DNA from: UBA11090 sp035560555
Lineage (GTDB): Bacteria; Spirochaetota; Spirochaetia; Treponematales; Rectinemataceae
Assembly (NCBI GenBank): GCA_035560555.1
Contig: DATMZF010000021.1
Span: forward strand, 1-64,000
Length of the DNA: 64,000 nucleotides
Direction of reading: 5' to 3'
Position 1 is the stretch's first letter, and each line of letters opens with the position of its first letter. The position numbers and the translations under genes were made by a program. Below, in pieces: positions 25,420 through 34,349 of the stretch. The notes under the pieces were generated by a model that saw only the letters and a list, made by a program, of their open reading frames with translations, searched no databases and was not told the DNA's origin.

Positions 25420-27327
25420 ATGTCATTGATTGCGATCGTGGAACATGAGGCCCTTGTGGCCCTCGATATCGCGAAAACCCTCCAGCGAGCAGGCTATGAG
25501 ACCGCCGGCCCTTTCGGCGACGGACGGAAGTATCTGGACAGCCTGAAGAAAGGTCGGTCCTACGATCTCGTCCTCGTGGATATCTCCATCGAGGGCGGCG
25601 TCTCCGGGGCTGAGGCCGCTTTCGTCTCCAGAACCCAGGCTGGAATACCATGCGTCCTCATAAGCGCGCTCTCCGATTCGAGCGTTCTGCCCGAGACAAT
25701 GAACGCGGAGCCGCTCGGCATACTCGTGAAGCCTTTTTCCGAGCGCGAGCTGTTGGGAACGACGGAAATCGCGCTTTTCCGCGCGGGAATGGAAAGAAAG
25801 CTTTCGTACAGCGAAAAGCGGTACAGGGAACTCTTTGGCCTAAGCCTTTCGCCGCGCTGCGTATCCGATGCCGACGGAAAGATCCTTGAGATGAATGGAT
25901 CCTTTAAAAAGGTCTTCGCGAGTCCAGATCCAGCTCCCGCCTTAGGCTCCTTCTTTACAATGAAGGAGGAATGGAAGAACGCGAGGGATTCCGTTCTCGC
26001 CGGAAGGACGGTTCTGGGCGAGGAATTCGAGATGGCCGATACCGGCGGCCGGCGATTGTCCATTCTGGCGTCTTTTTCCGCTTTCAACGAGGAGGGATCG
26101 GGCAGCCCAATGATTTCCGCTGAATTCTTCGATCTCACCGAAGCGCACAGACTCCGCGACGAGCTGCTGCAATCCCAGAAAATGGACGCCATGGGAAGGC
26201 TGGCGGGCGGCATAGCCCACGACTTCAACAACATTCTCACCGCCATAATCGGTCACGCCGAAATGCTCAAGCTGGATATAAAACCGCAGGATCCCTCTTT
26301 CGAAGACGTGGAGGGCATCGCTAAAACCGCTAGCCGGGCCACTCAGCTTACAAAGCAGCTTCTGGGTTTCTCGCGAAAGCAGCCCTACTCCCCCAAGCCC
26401 ATCGGCCTCGCTTCCATCGTGAGGGACACCTCAGGCATCCTGAGGAAGCTGGCCGGCGAATCGATCCTTTTCTCGGCCGCGCTTCCCGCCACGGACCCCA
26501 TAGTGTTCGCCGACCCCATACAGATAGAACAGGCCCTCATCAATTTGGTCGTAAACGCCCGCGACGCCCTGGAAGGAAAATCGGGAGCCAGAATAAGTGT
26601 GCTCGTGGAAGAAAAGCAGCTCGCCGAAACGACGAAGATAGGCGCCAACGCCCTCGCCCCCGGCGGCTACGCGACGATAGAAGTCCTGGACAACGGAAGC
26701 GGCATCCCGGCCGATCTCGTCGACAAGATTTTCGATCCCTTCTTCACCACGAAGGAAACAGGCAAGGGAACGGGACTCGGACTCGCGATCGTCTCATCCA
26801 TCGCGGCGCAGACGAAGGGAGCCATCGGCCTGCAGAGCGTCGTGGGCAAGGGTACGGTTTTCACGCTTTGGCTACCCACGGCACCGGAAAAAGGCCGGAG
26901 CGAGCTTTTCCCATCGGATCGGGCTACCCAGCTCCTCAAAGAGGGCCAGGATCTTTCGCTATCCGGAAACCCTGGCGTGCTCCTCGTGGACGATGATGAA
27001 TCCCTGTTGGGATTTCTCTCCTCCATCCTTTACAAGGCTGGCGCTTCGGTGATTTCGGCGAGGAATGCGGGCGAAGCAATGCTCCAGGCGGAGAAAAATG
27101 ACTTCGATATCCTCGTCGCCGATATAAATTTGCCGGGTTTGGATGGCTTGGGGCTCTATGCCAGACTCGCCGCCAAGCTCCCCGGCCACGCCGAAAAACC
27201 GCTGAAATGCGTGTTCATATCGGGACGGATCGAAGCGACCATGAATATTCCCGAGGGGATGAAGCTTCTAGAAAAACCCTTTACGCCCTGGGAGCTGATA
27301 TCGGCGATACGCGCCGCCCTGTCCTGA
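25420..27327 (+). CDS. Hybrid sensor histidine kinase (REC-PAS-HisKA-HATPase-REC)
   Basis: A 635-residue cytoplasmic signalling protein with no transmembrane segment. Order: receiver (Asp54 in VLVDISIEGG; conserved Lys in ILVKPF), PAS (~130-250, SEKRYRELF...DADGKILEMN), HisKA with phospho-His ~267 in AGGIAHDFNNIL, HATPase (N box LINLVVNARDAL, G boxes DNGSGIP and GKGTGLGLAI), and a C-terminal receiver (VLLVDDDES; phospho-Asp ~568 in VADINLPG; KPF). Having receivers at both ends suggests a phosphorelay; no cognate regulator is adjacent. The input is unknown. Confidence 0.92.
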   Translation: MSLIAIVEHEALVALDIAKTLQRAGYETAGPFGDGRKYLDSLKKGRSYDLVLVDISIEGGVSGAEAAFVSRTQAGIPCVLISALSDSSVLPETMNAEPLGILVKPFSERELLGTTEIALFRAGMERKLSYSEKRYRELFGLSLSPRCVSDADGKILEMNGSFKKVFASPDPAPALGSFFTMKEEWKNARDSVLAGRTVLGEEFEMADTGGRRLSILASFSAFNEEGSGSPMISAEFFDLTEAHRLRDELLQSQKMDAMGRLAGGIAHDFNNILTAIIGHAEMLKLDIKPQDPSFEDVEGIAKTASRATQLTKQLLGFSRKQPYSPKPIGLASIVRDTSGILRKLAGESILFSAALPATDPIVFADPIQIEQALINLVVNARDALEGKSGARISVLVEEKQLAETTKIGANALAPGGYATIEVLDNGSGIPADLVDKIFDPFFTTKETGKGTGLGLAIVSSIAAQTKGAIGLQSVVGKGTVFTLWLPTAPEKGRSELFPSDRATQLLKEGQDLSLSGNPGVLLVDDDESLLGFLSSILYKAGASVISARNAGEAMLQAEKNDFDILVADINLPGLDGLGLYARLAAKLPGHAEKPLKCVFISGRIEATMNIPEGMKLLEKPFTPWELISAIRAALS

Positions 27328-27350
27328 GAAAAAGATCTGGTCTCATAGAA

Positions 27351-28064
27351 TCATAGCAGAATCTGCCTGTAGAGGCGTTCCTCGAGTTCAATGAGTTCCC
27401 TGGAAGCGTAGCGGCGGCTCTCTCTTTCCAAGGGAATCTCGAGCCTGTCCAGAATCTTCGCGGGGCGGGACGAGAGGACGAGAATCTGGTCTGCCAGATA
27501 GAGGGCGTCCTGAATATCGTGCGTCACGAAAATCGCCGTCCTTTTCTCCTCCCTCCAGAGAAGCGAAAACAGATCCATCAACTCGATCCGCAGCTTCAGG
27601 TCGACAGAGGAAAAGGCCTCATCGAGGAGAAGAACGTCGGAGGGGTAGGCGAAGGCGCGCGCGAGGGAGAGGCGGCGCTTCATGCCGCCTGAAAGGCGGG
27701 AAGGTTTTTCGTCCGCGAAATTCCCAAGGCCAGCGTTCTTGAGAAAGCGTTGGGCTCTTTCGATGGAGCCGGCCTTGTCCTCGAGACCCGAGAGGGCGAA
27801 GAGCAGATTGTCCAGGGAGGAAAGCCAAGGCAAAAGCCTGGGTTCCTGGAACGAGTAGGAGAAGCTCGCCGAGGGGAAATCGCCCGTGGAACCTTCGTCC
27901 GCTTCGAGAATCCCGGCGATGATGTTGAGGAGCGTGGTTTTGCCGCAGCCCGATGGACCGAGAACGGCGGTCACCGACGAACGTTCGAAGGAAGCGTTGA
28001 CCCCGTGGAGAACCTCGAGTCGGCCGAAACGTTTTTTTATGCCCTTGAGGTCGTATGATTTCAC
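27351..28064 (-). CDS. ABC transporter ATP-binding protein (nitrate/sulfonate/taurine type)
   Basis: A 237-residue ATPase of an importer. Walker A GPSGCGKT (36-43), Q-loop Gln73, signature LSGGM (124-128), Walker B VLLLDE (144-149), and H-loop in VTHD (~182). The open frame runs far upstream, but the GTG at 28064 overlaps the permease stop as GTGA and gives the family start KSYDLKGIKKRFG. It is the last gene of a four-gene chain (RqcH-like, binding protein, permease, ATPase). The convergent kinase gene ends 23 bases away with no clear terminator between. Confidence 0.92.
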   Translation of the reverse strand: MKSYDLKGIKKRFGRLEVLHGVNASFERSSVTAVLGPSGCGKTTLLNIIAGILEADEGSTGDFPSASFSYSFQEPRLLPWLSSLDNLLFALSGLEDKAGSIERAQRFLKNAGLGNFADEKPSRLSGGMKRRLSLARAFAYPSDVLLLDEAFSSVDLKLRIELMDLFSLLWREEKRTAIFVTHDIQDALYLADQILVLSSRPAKILDRLEIPLERESRRYASRELIELEERLYRQILL

Positions 28065-28864
28065 GCTGAAGCTCCCCCTTCGGTTTCGGCGAAGCGTTTC
28101 GCCAGGAGGCCGAGAAGGAATTCGCTGACGCCGCAGAGGAAGACCGTCACCGCAGCCCATGCCAGGACGCTCCCGGTCTCGAGGGAGAGGCGCGCGTCTT
28201 GCAGACCGCTGCCGAGGGCGAATGCGGGCTGGCTCAAGACCTCCCCGGCCACGACCACCTTCCAGCACAGCCCCAGGGCGCTCTTGGCGCCGGACAGAAA
28301 GTGGCCGCGCGCGGCGGGAAGCCTGAGCCTGAAAAACTGGACGGTCGGCGGGACCTTGAAGACGCTGGCCATCTCCAGGAGTTCTCTGTCTATGGAGACA
28401 ATTCCCGCGTAAGCGGAGGTGTGAACGATGGGGTAGGCCATCAGGAAAGCCGAAAAAATGGGCACGCCCGTGGAAGGCAGCCAGAACATCGCCACGAGAA
28501 TGAGGGCAAGGACGGGCGTCGCCCGTATCGTCGTGAGAAGCGGGGCGAGAAAGTCCTTGATCCAGGGACGCAGGCCAGACGCGGCCCCGGTCAGCGCCCC
28601 AAGCCCGACCGAGAGGAAGAAGGAGAAGAGAACGCGCTCGAGGGTGCCGAGAATGGCCTGCCAGAAGCTGGTCGTGGAAAAGATCGAGCCGAGCTTGTCC
28701 GCGACTTCCAGGGGTCCGGGGAGTATGAGCGATGAGCCAATGGCGGTGGAGAGGATCTGCCATGCGATCAGCGAGACGGCCACACCCAGGGCGCCTGAAG
28801 CCAGAGGGCGAGGGAACTTCGCCCTCTCGCCCGGACCGGGGATGGGCAGCTTGGTTCGTCTCAT
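28061..28864 (-). CDS. ABC transporter permease (SsuC/TauC-like)
   Basis: A 267-residue inner-membrane permease with about six hydrophobic segments. The EAA-type cytoplasmic loop is recognisable as EMASVFKVPPTVQFFRLRLPAARGHFLSG (~147-176 in two overlapping runs), typical of BPD_transp_1 proteins. It overlaps the ATPase gene by four bases and follows the binding-protein gene by 15. Substrate class (sulfonate, nitrate or pyrimidine-like) cannot be decided from the sequence. Confidence 0.9.
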   Translation of the reverse strand: MRRTKLPIPGPGERAKFPRPLASGALGVAVSLIAWQILSTAIGSSLILPGPLEVADKLGSIFSTTSFWQAILGTLERVLFSFFLSVGLGALTGAASGLRPWIKDFLAPLLTTIRATPVLALILVAMFWLPSTGVPIFSAFLMAYPIVHTSAYAGIVSIDRELLEMASVFKVPPTVQFFRLRLPAARGHFLSGAKSALGLCWKVVVAGEVLSQPAFALGSGLQDARLSLETGSVLAWAAVTVFLCGVSEFLLGLLAKRFAETEGGASA

Positions 28865-28879
28865 GCTCCGGCCTCCAGG

Positions 28880-29848
28880 TCAGCGGCTGTAGAAATCGGC
28901 GGTCGGCAGTTTACCGCCCACCGAGAGCGGGTCCGAAACGAGAAAAAGGGAAAGGAGCGTCTCTATGCTGGCCCTCGCTTCCGAAGCGTCGATGTAGACA
29001 TAGGCCGATTTGGGAATCGCCGCTTCGGCGATAGCCGCCTTCATTCCCAGGCCGAGCGTTTCGACGAGCTGCCCGGTGGCGGCTGGATCGGCCAGGGTCT
29101 TTTCTATGGACGCCTTGTACGCCTCGGCGATGACCCTCACGAGTTCGGGGCGACTCTCTATAAAGCGCCTCGAAAGGACGAAGAGCGACATGGGATAGCT
29201 CTCCAGCCCCGTTCTCTCCGTCCAGAGGGCATCGAGATTCAGGGGCGAAACGATATTCCCGTTGAGCAGAAGCGCCTGCGTGGCGAATGGCTCGGGCAAG
29301 ACGGCGCAGGATACCTTTCCAGCCGCGAGCTGGGCGGCCACTTCCGGGCTGGCGAGGTTGTAGAGGGGGGTGAAGTCCTTTCCGGCCTTCATGTTTTCCT
29401 TTTCGGCCAGGAATCGGAAGAGGTAATCGGGCGTCGCCTTCTGCCCAGCGATGTAGATTTCCTTTCCTTTGAGGTCGGAAAACCGCCGTATGGAGGAATC
29501 GTTCGAAAGGAATTTCACCATGCCGTTGCCGACGACGGCTATGGCCCTTATGGGCACCCCCGCGTTGAAAAGCTTGGCGGCCACGTTCACTGGTAGCACG
29601 CCGCCCTGAATTTCGCCCGAAACGAGTTTCGCCGTCACGAGATCGGCGCTCGCGGCCGTCACGAACTGCAGGTCGACTCCGGGCGATGAGGGAGGGGCCG
29701 CCATCATCCAGGCGCTTCCTATGCCCGATGGCCCTTTCAGGATGGACACAAACACTTTGTCGGCGGCCTGCTGGGCGAAGGTCCCCGCGGCGGAAACGAT
29801 CATCAGCGTTGTTGCCAACGCGTATGAGACTCTGCGAAACGATGTCAT
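28880..29848 (-). CDS. ABC transporter substrate-binding protein
   Basis: A 322-residue periplasmic binding protein. The signal peptide (MTSFRRVSYALATTLMIVSA) ends at a likely AxA-type site near TFA-QQ, without a lipobox. The fold resembles NMT1/SsuA-like proteins (LKGPSGIGSAWMM; GGVLPVNVAAKLFNAG; DLKGKEIYIAGQKATPDYLFR). An ATG at 29869 is in frame, but the ATG at 29848 has GGGAGGAG upstream and overlaps the stop of the RqcH-like gene (ATGA). The ligand is unknown. Confidence 0.88.
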   Translation of the reverse strand: MTSFRRVSYALATTLMIVSAAGTFAQQAADKVFVSILKGPSGIGSAWMMAAPPSSPGVDLQFVTAASADLVTAKLVSGEIQGGVLPVNVAAKLFNAGVPIRAIAVVGNGMVKFLSNDSSIRRFSDLKGKEIYIAGQKATPDYLFRFLAEKENMKAGKDFTPLYNLASPEVAAQLAAGKVSCAVLPEPFATQALLLNGNIVSPLNLDALWTERTGLESYPMSLFVLSRRFIESRPELVRVIAEAYKASIEKTLADPAATGQLVETLGLGMKAAIAEAAIPKSAYVYIDASEARASIETLLSLFLVSDPLSVGGKLPTADFYSR

Positions 29849-31383
29849 GATTCTCCTCCCGAAGAACAAGCGAGAAGCTCCTGGATGCGAAGCTCGTCGA
29901 GATGGATGAAAAGATTCTTTTCAAGAGTGGGGATGACAAGTCCCTTGGGCCCATCTTTCACGCGACGCAAATATTTAGCTTGAGTGTAATACACATTGCC
30001 CTCCATGTTCTTGCGCGCCTTGGAATAATAGAGCGCCAGGTTGCCCGCGCCCAGCATGATGTCGAGAGGAAAGCTCTTGGCCCGCTGGGCTTTCACGAAT
30101 ACGTAGGATCCCGAGAAATCGCGGGCGTGAAGCCAGAGATCGGAGCCTCTCACGTGATGTCTGAGGAGTTCGTCGTTCTCCTTGGCCGATCTGCCCACGA
30201 GCATGGTCCAGCCCTTGTACTCCAGCCAGACGCATGGATATTTCCGTATCGCCTTCTCGCGCACCGTTCCTGCTTTTTCCAGCGCTTTCGCGATAGCGAA
30301 GGGATCGGTTTCTGCCTGCATCCTCGCCAGCCAGGCTTTTGCCTCTTCCTGCTCGCTATTCAGTCTGGCTAGCTCTTTGCCGATTTCTTCCAGGCCCGAG
30401 GAAGCCTTGCGAAACTTTTCATAGTACTTCTGCGCGTTCTCCACATTGCTCAGCGAGGGGTCTATCTGTATGGAGACGTCCTTGTCGGAATAGAAATCGT
30501 GGGCGATGACGAAAGCGCTGGCGCCTGGGCGGGAATGCTTCGATTTTGGCTGTTCGAGTCCCCCCGCCATGAGAATGTCACCAATCTGTTTGTAACGCTC
30601 CGCGTCGCCGTAATCCTTGAGAAGAAGCCTGAGCTCGGTTTCACGCGTTTCCATGAGACGCATGCGTTTTTCGAAACGCTCGTTGGCGCGAAGCAACATA
30701 TTGTCGAGCGACAGCTCGCCCGCCTTGCTTCCGTAATGGATCGCCACGCGCTCCGAAAAGCTTCCGTCGCCTTCCAGGTTGCGGACGGCGAATTTCGCGT
30801 TCTTCCTGGCCATCTCGTCGACGTCGGGAATCTGCAGCGATTCTTCGATGCGGCAGAGTTCGCCCGAACTCTCGCCCTTCTCAGGCTTTCTCAACAAAGC
30901 GTCGACGATGAGGTTATTTTCGTCGACGAGGAAAATATTCCCCGCCGCTCCGCTCCACAGGCGGGCGTAGATGGCGTAGCTTCGCGAAGGCGCGCGAGGT
31001 ATGCCGTTGGAAGTCTTGCCCATGCCCGCCCTTTCGGGCTCCGACAGTTCGGTTTCCTCGTCCACCGGCATGGTGAGGTATATCTTTATGATCCTGTCCG
31101 AGGCGAGCTGCTCGACCGACTCGATCCTGCCGCCGCGGACGCGGGACTTCAGGCACTCCATGAAACGCAGGGGCCGCTCGTTCTTGGCGGGTAACTCCGA
31201 GAGCGCGTGTATTCTGCATGCGCCCGATGAAACGCTGATGAGAATATCCTGCCTGCCTTCTTCCGTTCCGAAGGTCTCAAGGATAATCGTATCGTAGGAT
31301 GGCTGCAGAACCTTCTGAATTCTCGTGCCGACCATCCTCAACTCGGACAGCACGAGATCGATTTCCTTGAAATTGAGCGACAT
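29845..31383 (-). CDS. rqcH: NFACT family protein (RqcH/NEMF-like)
   Basis: A 512-residue protein with an NFACT-N domain (opening MSLNFKEIDLVLSELRMVGTRIQKV), a central coiled-coil (~300-370) and a C-terminal NFACT-R domain (WLHARDFSGSYVFVKA; EGNVYYTQAKYLRRVKDGPKG). Bacterial RqcH binds split 50S-peptidyl-tRNA complexes and adds C-terminal alanine tails to rescue stalled chains. An older label for the family is fibronectin-binding protein A. It heads an operon whose other genes form an ABC importer and overlaps the first of them by four bases, which is an unusual partner. Confidence 0.85.
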   Translation of the reverse strand: MSLNFKEIDLVLSELRMVGTRIQKVLQPSYDTIILETFGTEEGRQDILISVSSGACRIHALSELPAKNERPLRFMECLKSRVRGGRIESVEQLASDRIIKIYLTMPVDEETELSEPERAGMGKTSNGIPRAPSRSYAIYARLWSGAAGNIFLVDENNLIVDALLRKPEKGESSGELCRIEESLQIPDVDEMARKNAKFAVRNLEGDGSFSERVAIHYGSKAGELSLDNMLLRANERFEKRMRLMETRETELRLLLKDYGDAERYKQIGDILMAGGLEQPKSKHSRPGASAFVIAHDFYSDKDVSIQIDPSLSNVENAQKYYEKFRKASSGLEEIGKELARLNSEQEEAKAWLARMQAETDPFAIAKALEKAGTVREKAIRKYPCVWLEYKGWTMLVGRSAKENDELLRHHVRGSDLWLHARDFSGSYVFVKAQRAKSFPLDIMLGAGNLALYYSKARKNMEGNVYYTQAKYLRRVKDGPKGLVIPTLEKNLFIHLDELRIQELLACSSGGES

Positions 31384-31416
31384 TACACATCCTGGCGCGT
31401 CCCGCGCGCCCTGCCT

Positions 31417-34227
31417 TCACCGTCCATGGCAGTGCTTGTATTTCTTGCCCGAACCGCAGGGACAAGGATCGTTGCGGCCCACTTTTTCGCCGCTGCGCAT
31501 GACGGTGACGTTCTCCGGCGTCGAAGCTTCCGAAATCTGCGAACCCTGGGGCCTCTTGGAGAAGGAGGGCTCGGGACCGCCGGCATGGGCCTCCGACGCG
31601 GAGAACTGCCCCGAACTTTCATGGTGAGCCATGGCCACGGGCTCCTTGGCAGGAATCTTGCGCTCTTCTTCCGCCCTGATCTGGACCCTGAGGACTCTCG
31701 AGGCGATGTTGCGCCTGATGTCGTCGATGAGGTGCTCGAAGATGTCCGATCCCTCGATCTTGTACTCGAGAAGGGGGTTCTTCTGAGCGTAGGATCGCAG
31801 ATAGACTGCTTCGCGTAAGCCCTCCATGGTGTCCAGGTGGTCCAGCCACTTGTTGTCGATCTCCTGAAGGTACTGATAGCGGATGAAGTTGTTCAGATTG
31901 GCTTCGCCCGCCAGCGCGAGCTTCTGGTCCAGGTCTGCGTGGAGCCGCCTTTCGATGTCGCCGTAGAAGGCGGAGGAGGGCGGATTCTGCGTCGAGGCGA
32001 CGGAAGCGGACAGTAAGGAGGAAACCTCGGCGGCGGTCATCGTCACGCCGAAGGTGTCGCGGAGAATGAGGGGGAGTTCAGACGCGACGAGTTTATCGCC
32101 CGATTTCTGGCGCGCGAGGGCGTCGGAAGTCATGGACGCGAGCATCTCTTCGGCGCTGGAGCGCACTCTGCCGAGGAGTTCCTCATCCTTGAGGATGGTG
32201 TTTCTCTGATCGTAGATGAAGCCGCGCTGGTTATTGAGCACATCGTCGTACTCGAGAAGATGTTTTCTTATCTCGAAGTTGCGCTCCTCGACTTTTTTCT
32301 GGGCGCTCTCGATGGTTCGGTTGAGAAGGGGATGGTAAATGGGCTCGCCGGGCTTCATGCCCACCTTGCTCATCATGTTCTTGAAGTTTTCCCCACCGAA
32401 TAGGCGCATGAGGTCATCGTCGAGGGAAATGAAGAAGGCTGAACGGCCCGGGTCGCCCTGACGGCCCGATCGTCCGCGCAGCTGGTTGTCGATTCGCCTC
32501 GACTCATGGCGCTCGGTCCCTATGACGCATAGTCCGCCCAGGCTCCGGACCTCTTCGAAATCCTTCTTCCAGGTTTCGTACTCGCCGGCCATGATTCTGG
32601 CGAATTCTTCGTCCGTGGCGGCCGTTCCGGCCTTTCTGCGAGCCCTAAACTCCGGGTTGCCCCCCAGCTTTATATCGGTTCCGCGGCCAGCCATGTTCGT
32701 CGCTATGGTCACGGAGCCTTTGGCGCCGGCTTCCGCGATGATGAGCGCCTCGCGCGCGTGGTTCTTTGCGTTGAGCACTTCGTGCGGGACGCCGCGGCGG
32801 GCCAGAAGCTGTGAAAGTTTCTCGGATTTCTCGATGGAAACGGTGCCCACGAGGATGGGTTGTCCTTTCTTGTGGGCTTTCTCTATTTCCTCGCTGATGG
32901 CATCGAATTTTTCGGCTTCGTTGAGGAAAACAAGATCATCCTCGTCGGCGCGCACGAGAGGACGGTTCGAGGGAATGACGACTACGTCGAGACTGTATAT
33001 TTTATTGAACTCTGGAGCTTCTGTATCGGCGGTTCCGGTCATGCCGCATATTTTATCATACATGCGGAAGTAGTTTTGAAAGGTAATCGTGGCGAGCGTG
33101 CGGTTGCGCCTGGCTATCTTTATTCTTTCCTTGGCCTCGATGGCTTCGTGGAGGCCGTCGGAGTAGCGTCTGCCATGGAGGATTCGACCGGTGAACTCGT
33201 CGACGATCTGGACGAGACCGTCCTGGACGACGTAGTCGACATCTTTCTGGAAGAGTCTCTGGGCGCGGACGGACTGCGTGAAATAGTGGGCGAACTGGAA
33301 ATTTCCCTCCTCGAAGAGGCTTCCCTTGATGAGGCCGCGCTTCTGGAGGAGCTCCTCGATATGGTTCAGGCCCTGGCTCGTGAACATGACACGCTTCGAT
33401 TTCTCGTCGATTCGGTAATCGCCTTCCGACACCTCACCGATTGCCTCGTCGGGATACTCTCCCGTGTCTGGGTTTTTCTTGACCTCGGTGAGGGAGAGGG
33501 CCTGGCGGTTCACCTCGTTCACCTTGTAGGTGTCGTCTTCGGCGGGACCTGATATGATAAGGGGCGTTCTCGCCTCGTCGATGAGGATAGAGTCTATTTC
33601 GTCGACGATGCAGTAATTGTGTCCGCGCTGGACCCTTGCCTCGGGAGTCCAGGTCATATTGTCGCGAAGATAGTCGAATCCGAACTCGTTGTTCGTCCCG
33701 TAGGTTATGTCGCAGGCATAGGCTTTCCGCCTCGCGTCGTTGTCCATGTTGGAGAGGATGCAGCCCACGCTCAAGCCCAGGAACTGGAATATCTTCCCCA
33801 TCCATTGGCTGTCTCGTTCGGCCAGATAGTCGTTGACCGTGACGATGTGGACGCCCTTGCCGCCGAGCGCGCTGATGTACGCGGCGCTCACCGAGGAAAG
33901 CGTTTTTCCTTCGCCGGTCTTCATCTCCACGATCTTGCCCTGATAGAGGACGAGGCTGCCCATCATCTGGACATCGAATGGCCTCTCCCCGAGTATCCTC
34001 CGGGCGGCTTCGCGAGCCAAGGCAAAGGCCTCGGGAAGAAGGGCGTCCAGGGATTCGCCTTTTTCGAGGCGCGCCCTGAATGTTTCCGTCTGCGTGGGGA
34101 AATCGGTGTCCTTGAGCGTTATCGCCCAGGATTCTTTCGCGTTTATGGTGTGGAGTATTGGAAGCAGGGTCTTAACATCCCTCTCTCGCTTGGATCCGAG
34201 GAATGCGGTGAGAAGATTGATTGCCAT
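31417..34227 (-). CDS. secA: Preprotein translocase ATPase SecA
   Basis: The SecA motor drives proteins through SecYEG. 936 residues from the ATG at 34227 (MAINLLTAFLGSKRERDVK). Motifs are EMKTGEGKT (~104-112), DEIDSILIDEARTPL (~208-222), TNMAGRGTDI, GTERHESRRIDNQLRGRSGRQGDPG (in two runs), and the C-terminal zinc segment CPCGSGKKYKHC. The linker before that segment is long and polar. The frame is open upstream to 34683, but the family start is clear. It is divergent from the lipoprotein gene; the ribosome binding site is weak. Confidence 0.97.
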   Translation of the reverse strand: MAINLLTAFLGSKRERDVKTLLPILHTINAKESWAITLKDTDFPTQTETFRARLEKGESLDALLPEAFALAREAARRILGERPFDVQMMGSLVLYQGKIVEMKTGEGKTLSSVSAAYISALGGKGVHIVTVNDYLAERDSQWMGKIFQFLGLSVGCILSNMDNDARRKAYACDITYGTNNEFGFDYLRDNMTWTPEARVQRGHNYCIVDEIDSILIDEARTPLIISGPAEDDTYKVNEVNRQALSLTEVKKNPDTGEYPDEAIGEVSEGDYRIDEKSKRVMFTSQGLNHIEELLQKRGLIKGSLFEEGNFQFAHYFTQSVRAQRLFQKDVDYVVQDGLVQIVDEFTGRILHGRRYSDGLHEAIEAKERIKIARRNRTLATITFQNYFRMYDKICGMTGTADTEAPEFNKIYSLDVVVIPSNRPLVRADEDDLVFLNEAEKFDAISEEIEKAHKKGQPILVGTVSIEKSEKLSQLLARRGVPHEVLNAKNHAREALIIAEAGAKGSVTIATNMAGRGTDIKLGGNPEFRARRKAGTAATDEEFARIMAGEYETWKKDFEEVRSLGGLCVIGTERHESRRIDNQLRGRSGRQGDPGRSAFFISLDDDLMRLFGGENFKNMMSKVGMKPGEPIYHPLLNRTIESAQKKVEERNFEIRKHLLEYDDVLNNQRGFIYDQRNTILKDEELLGRVRSSAEEMLASMTSDALARQKSGDKLVASELPLILRDTFGVTMTAAEVSSLLSASVASTQNPPSSAFYGDIERRLHADLDQKLALAGEANLNNFIRYQYLQEIDNKWLDHLDTMEGLREAVYLRSYAQKNPLLEYKIEGSDIFEHLIDDIRRNIASRVLRVQIRAEEERKIPAKEPVAMAHHESSGQFSASEAHAGGPEPSFSKRPQGSQISEASTPENVTVMRSGEKVGRNDPCPCGSGKKYKHCHGR

Positions 34228-34349
34228 GGTTGTAAGAATACTTCCGGCCATGAAAAGGGTCAAGGAACCGGGAAGAAGATGTATGCGCGCGACGTTGGAT
34301 ATCGTGGCGTTGACATTCACCGCCCCCGCGGATAAGGATGGATACCGCG

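Noticed and set aside
28065..28763. Upstream extension of the ABC ATPase frame
   Set aside because: It is a shadow of the permease gene; the GTGA overlap and Walker A spacing define the start.
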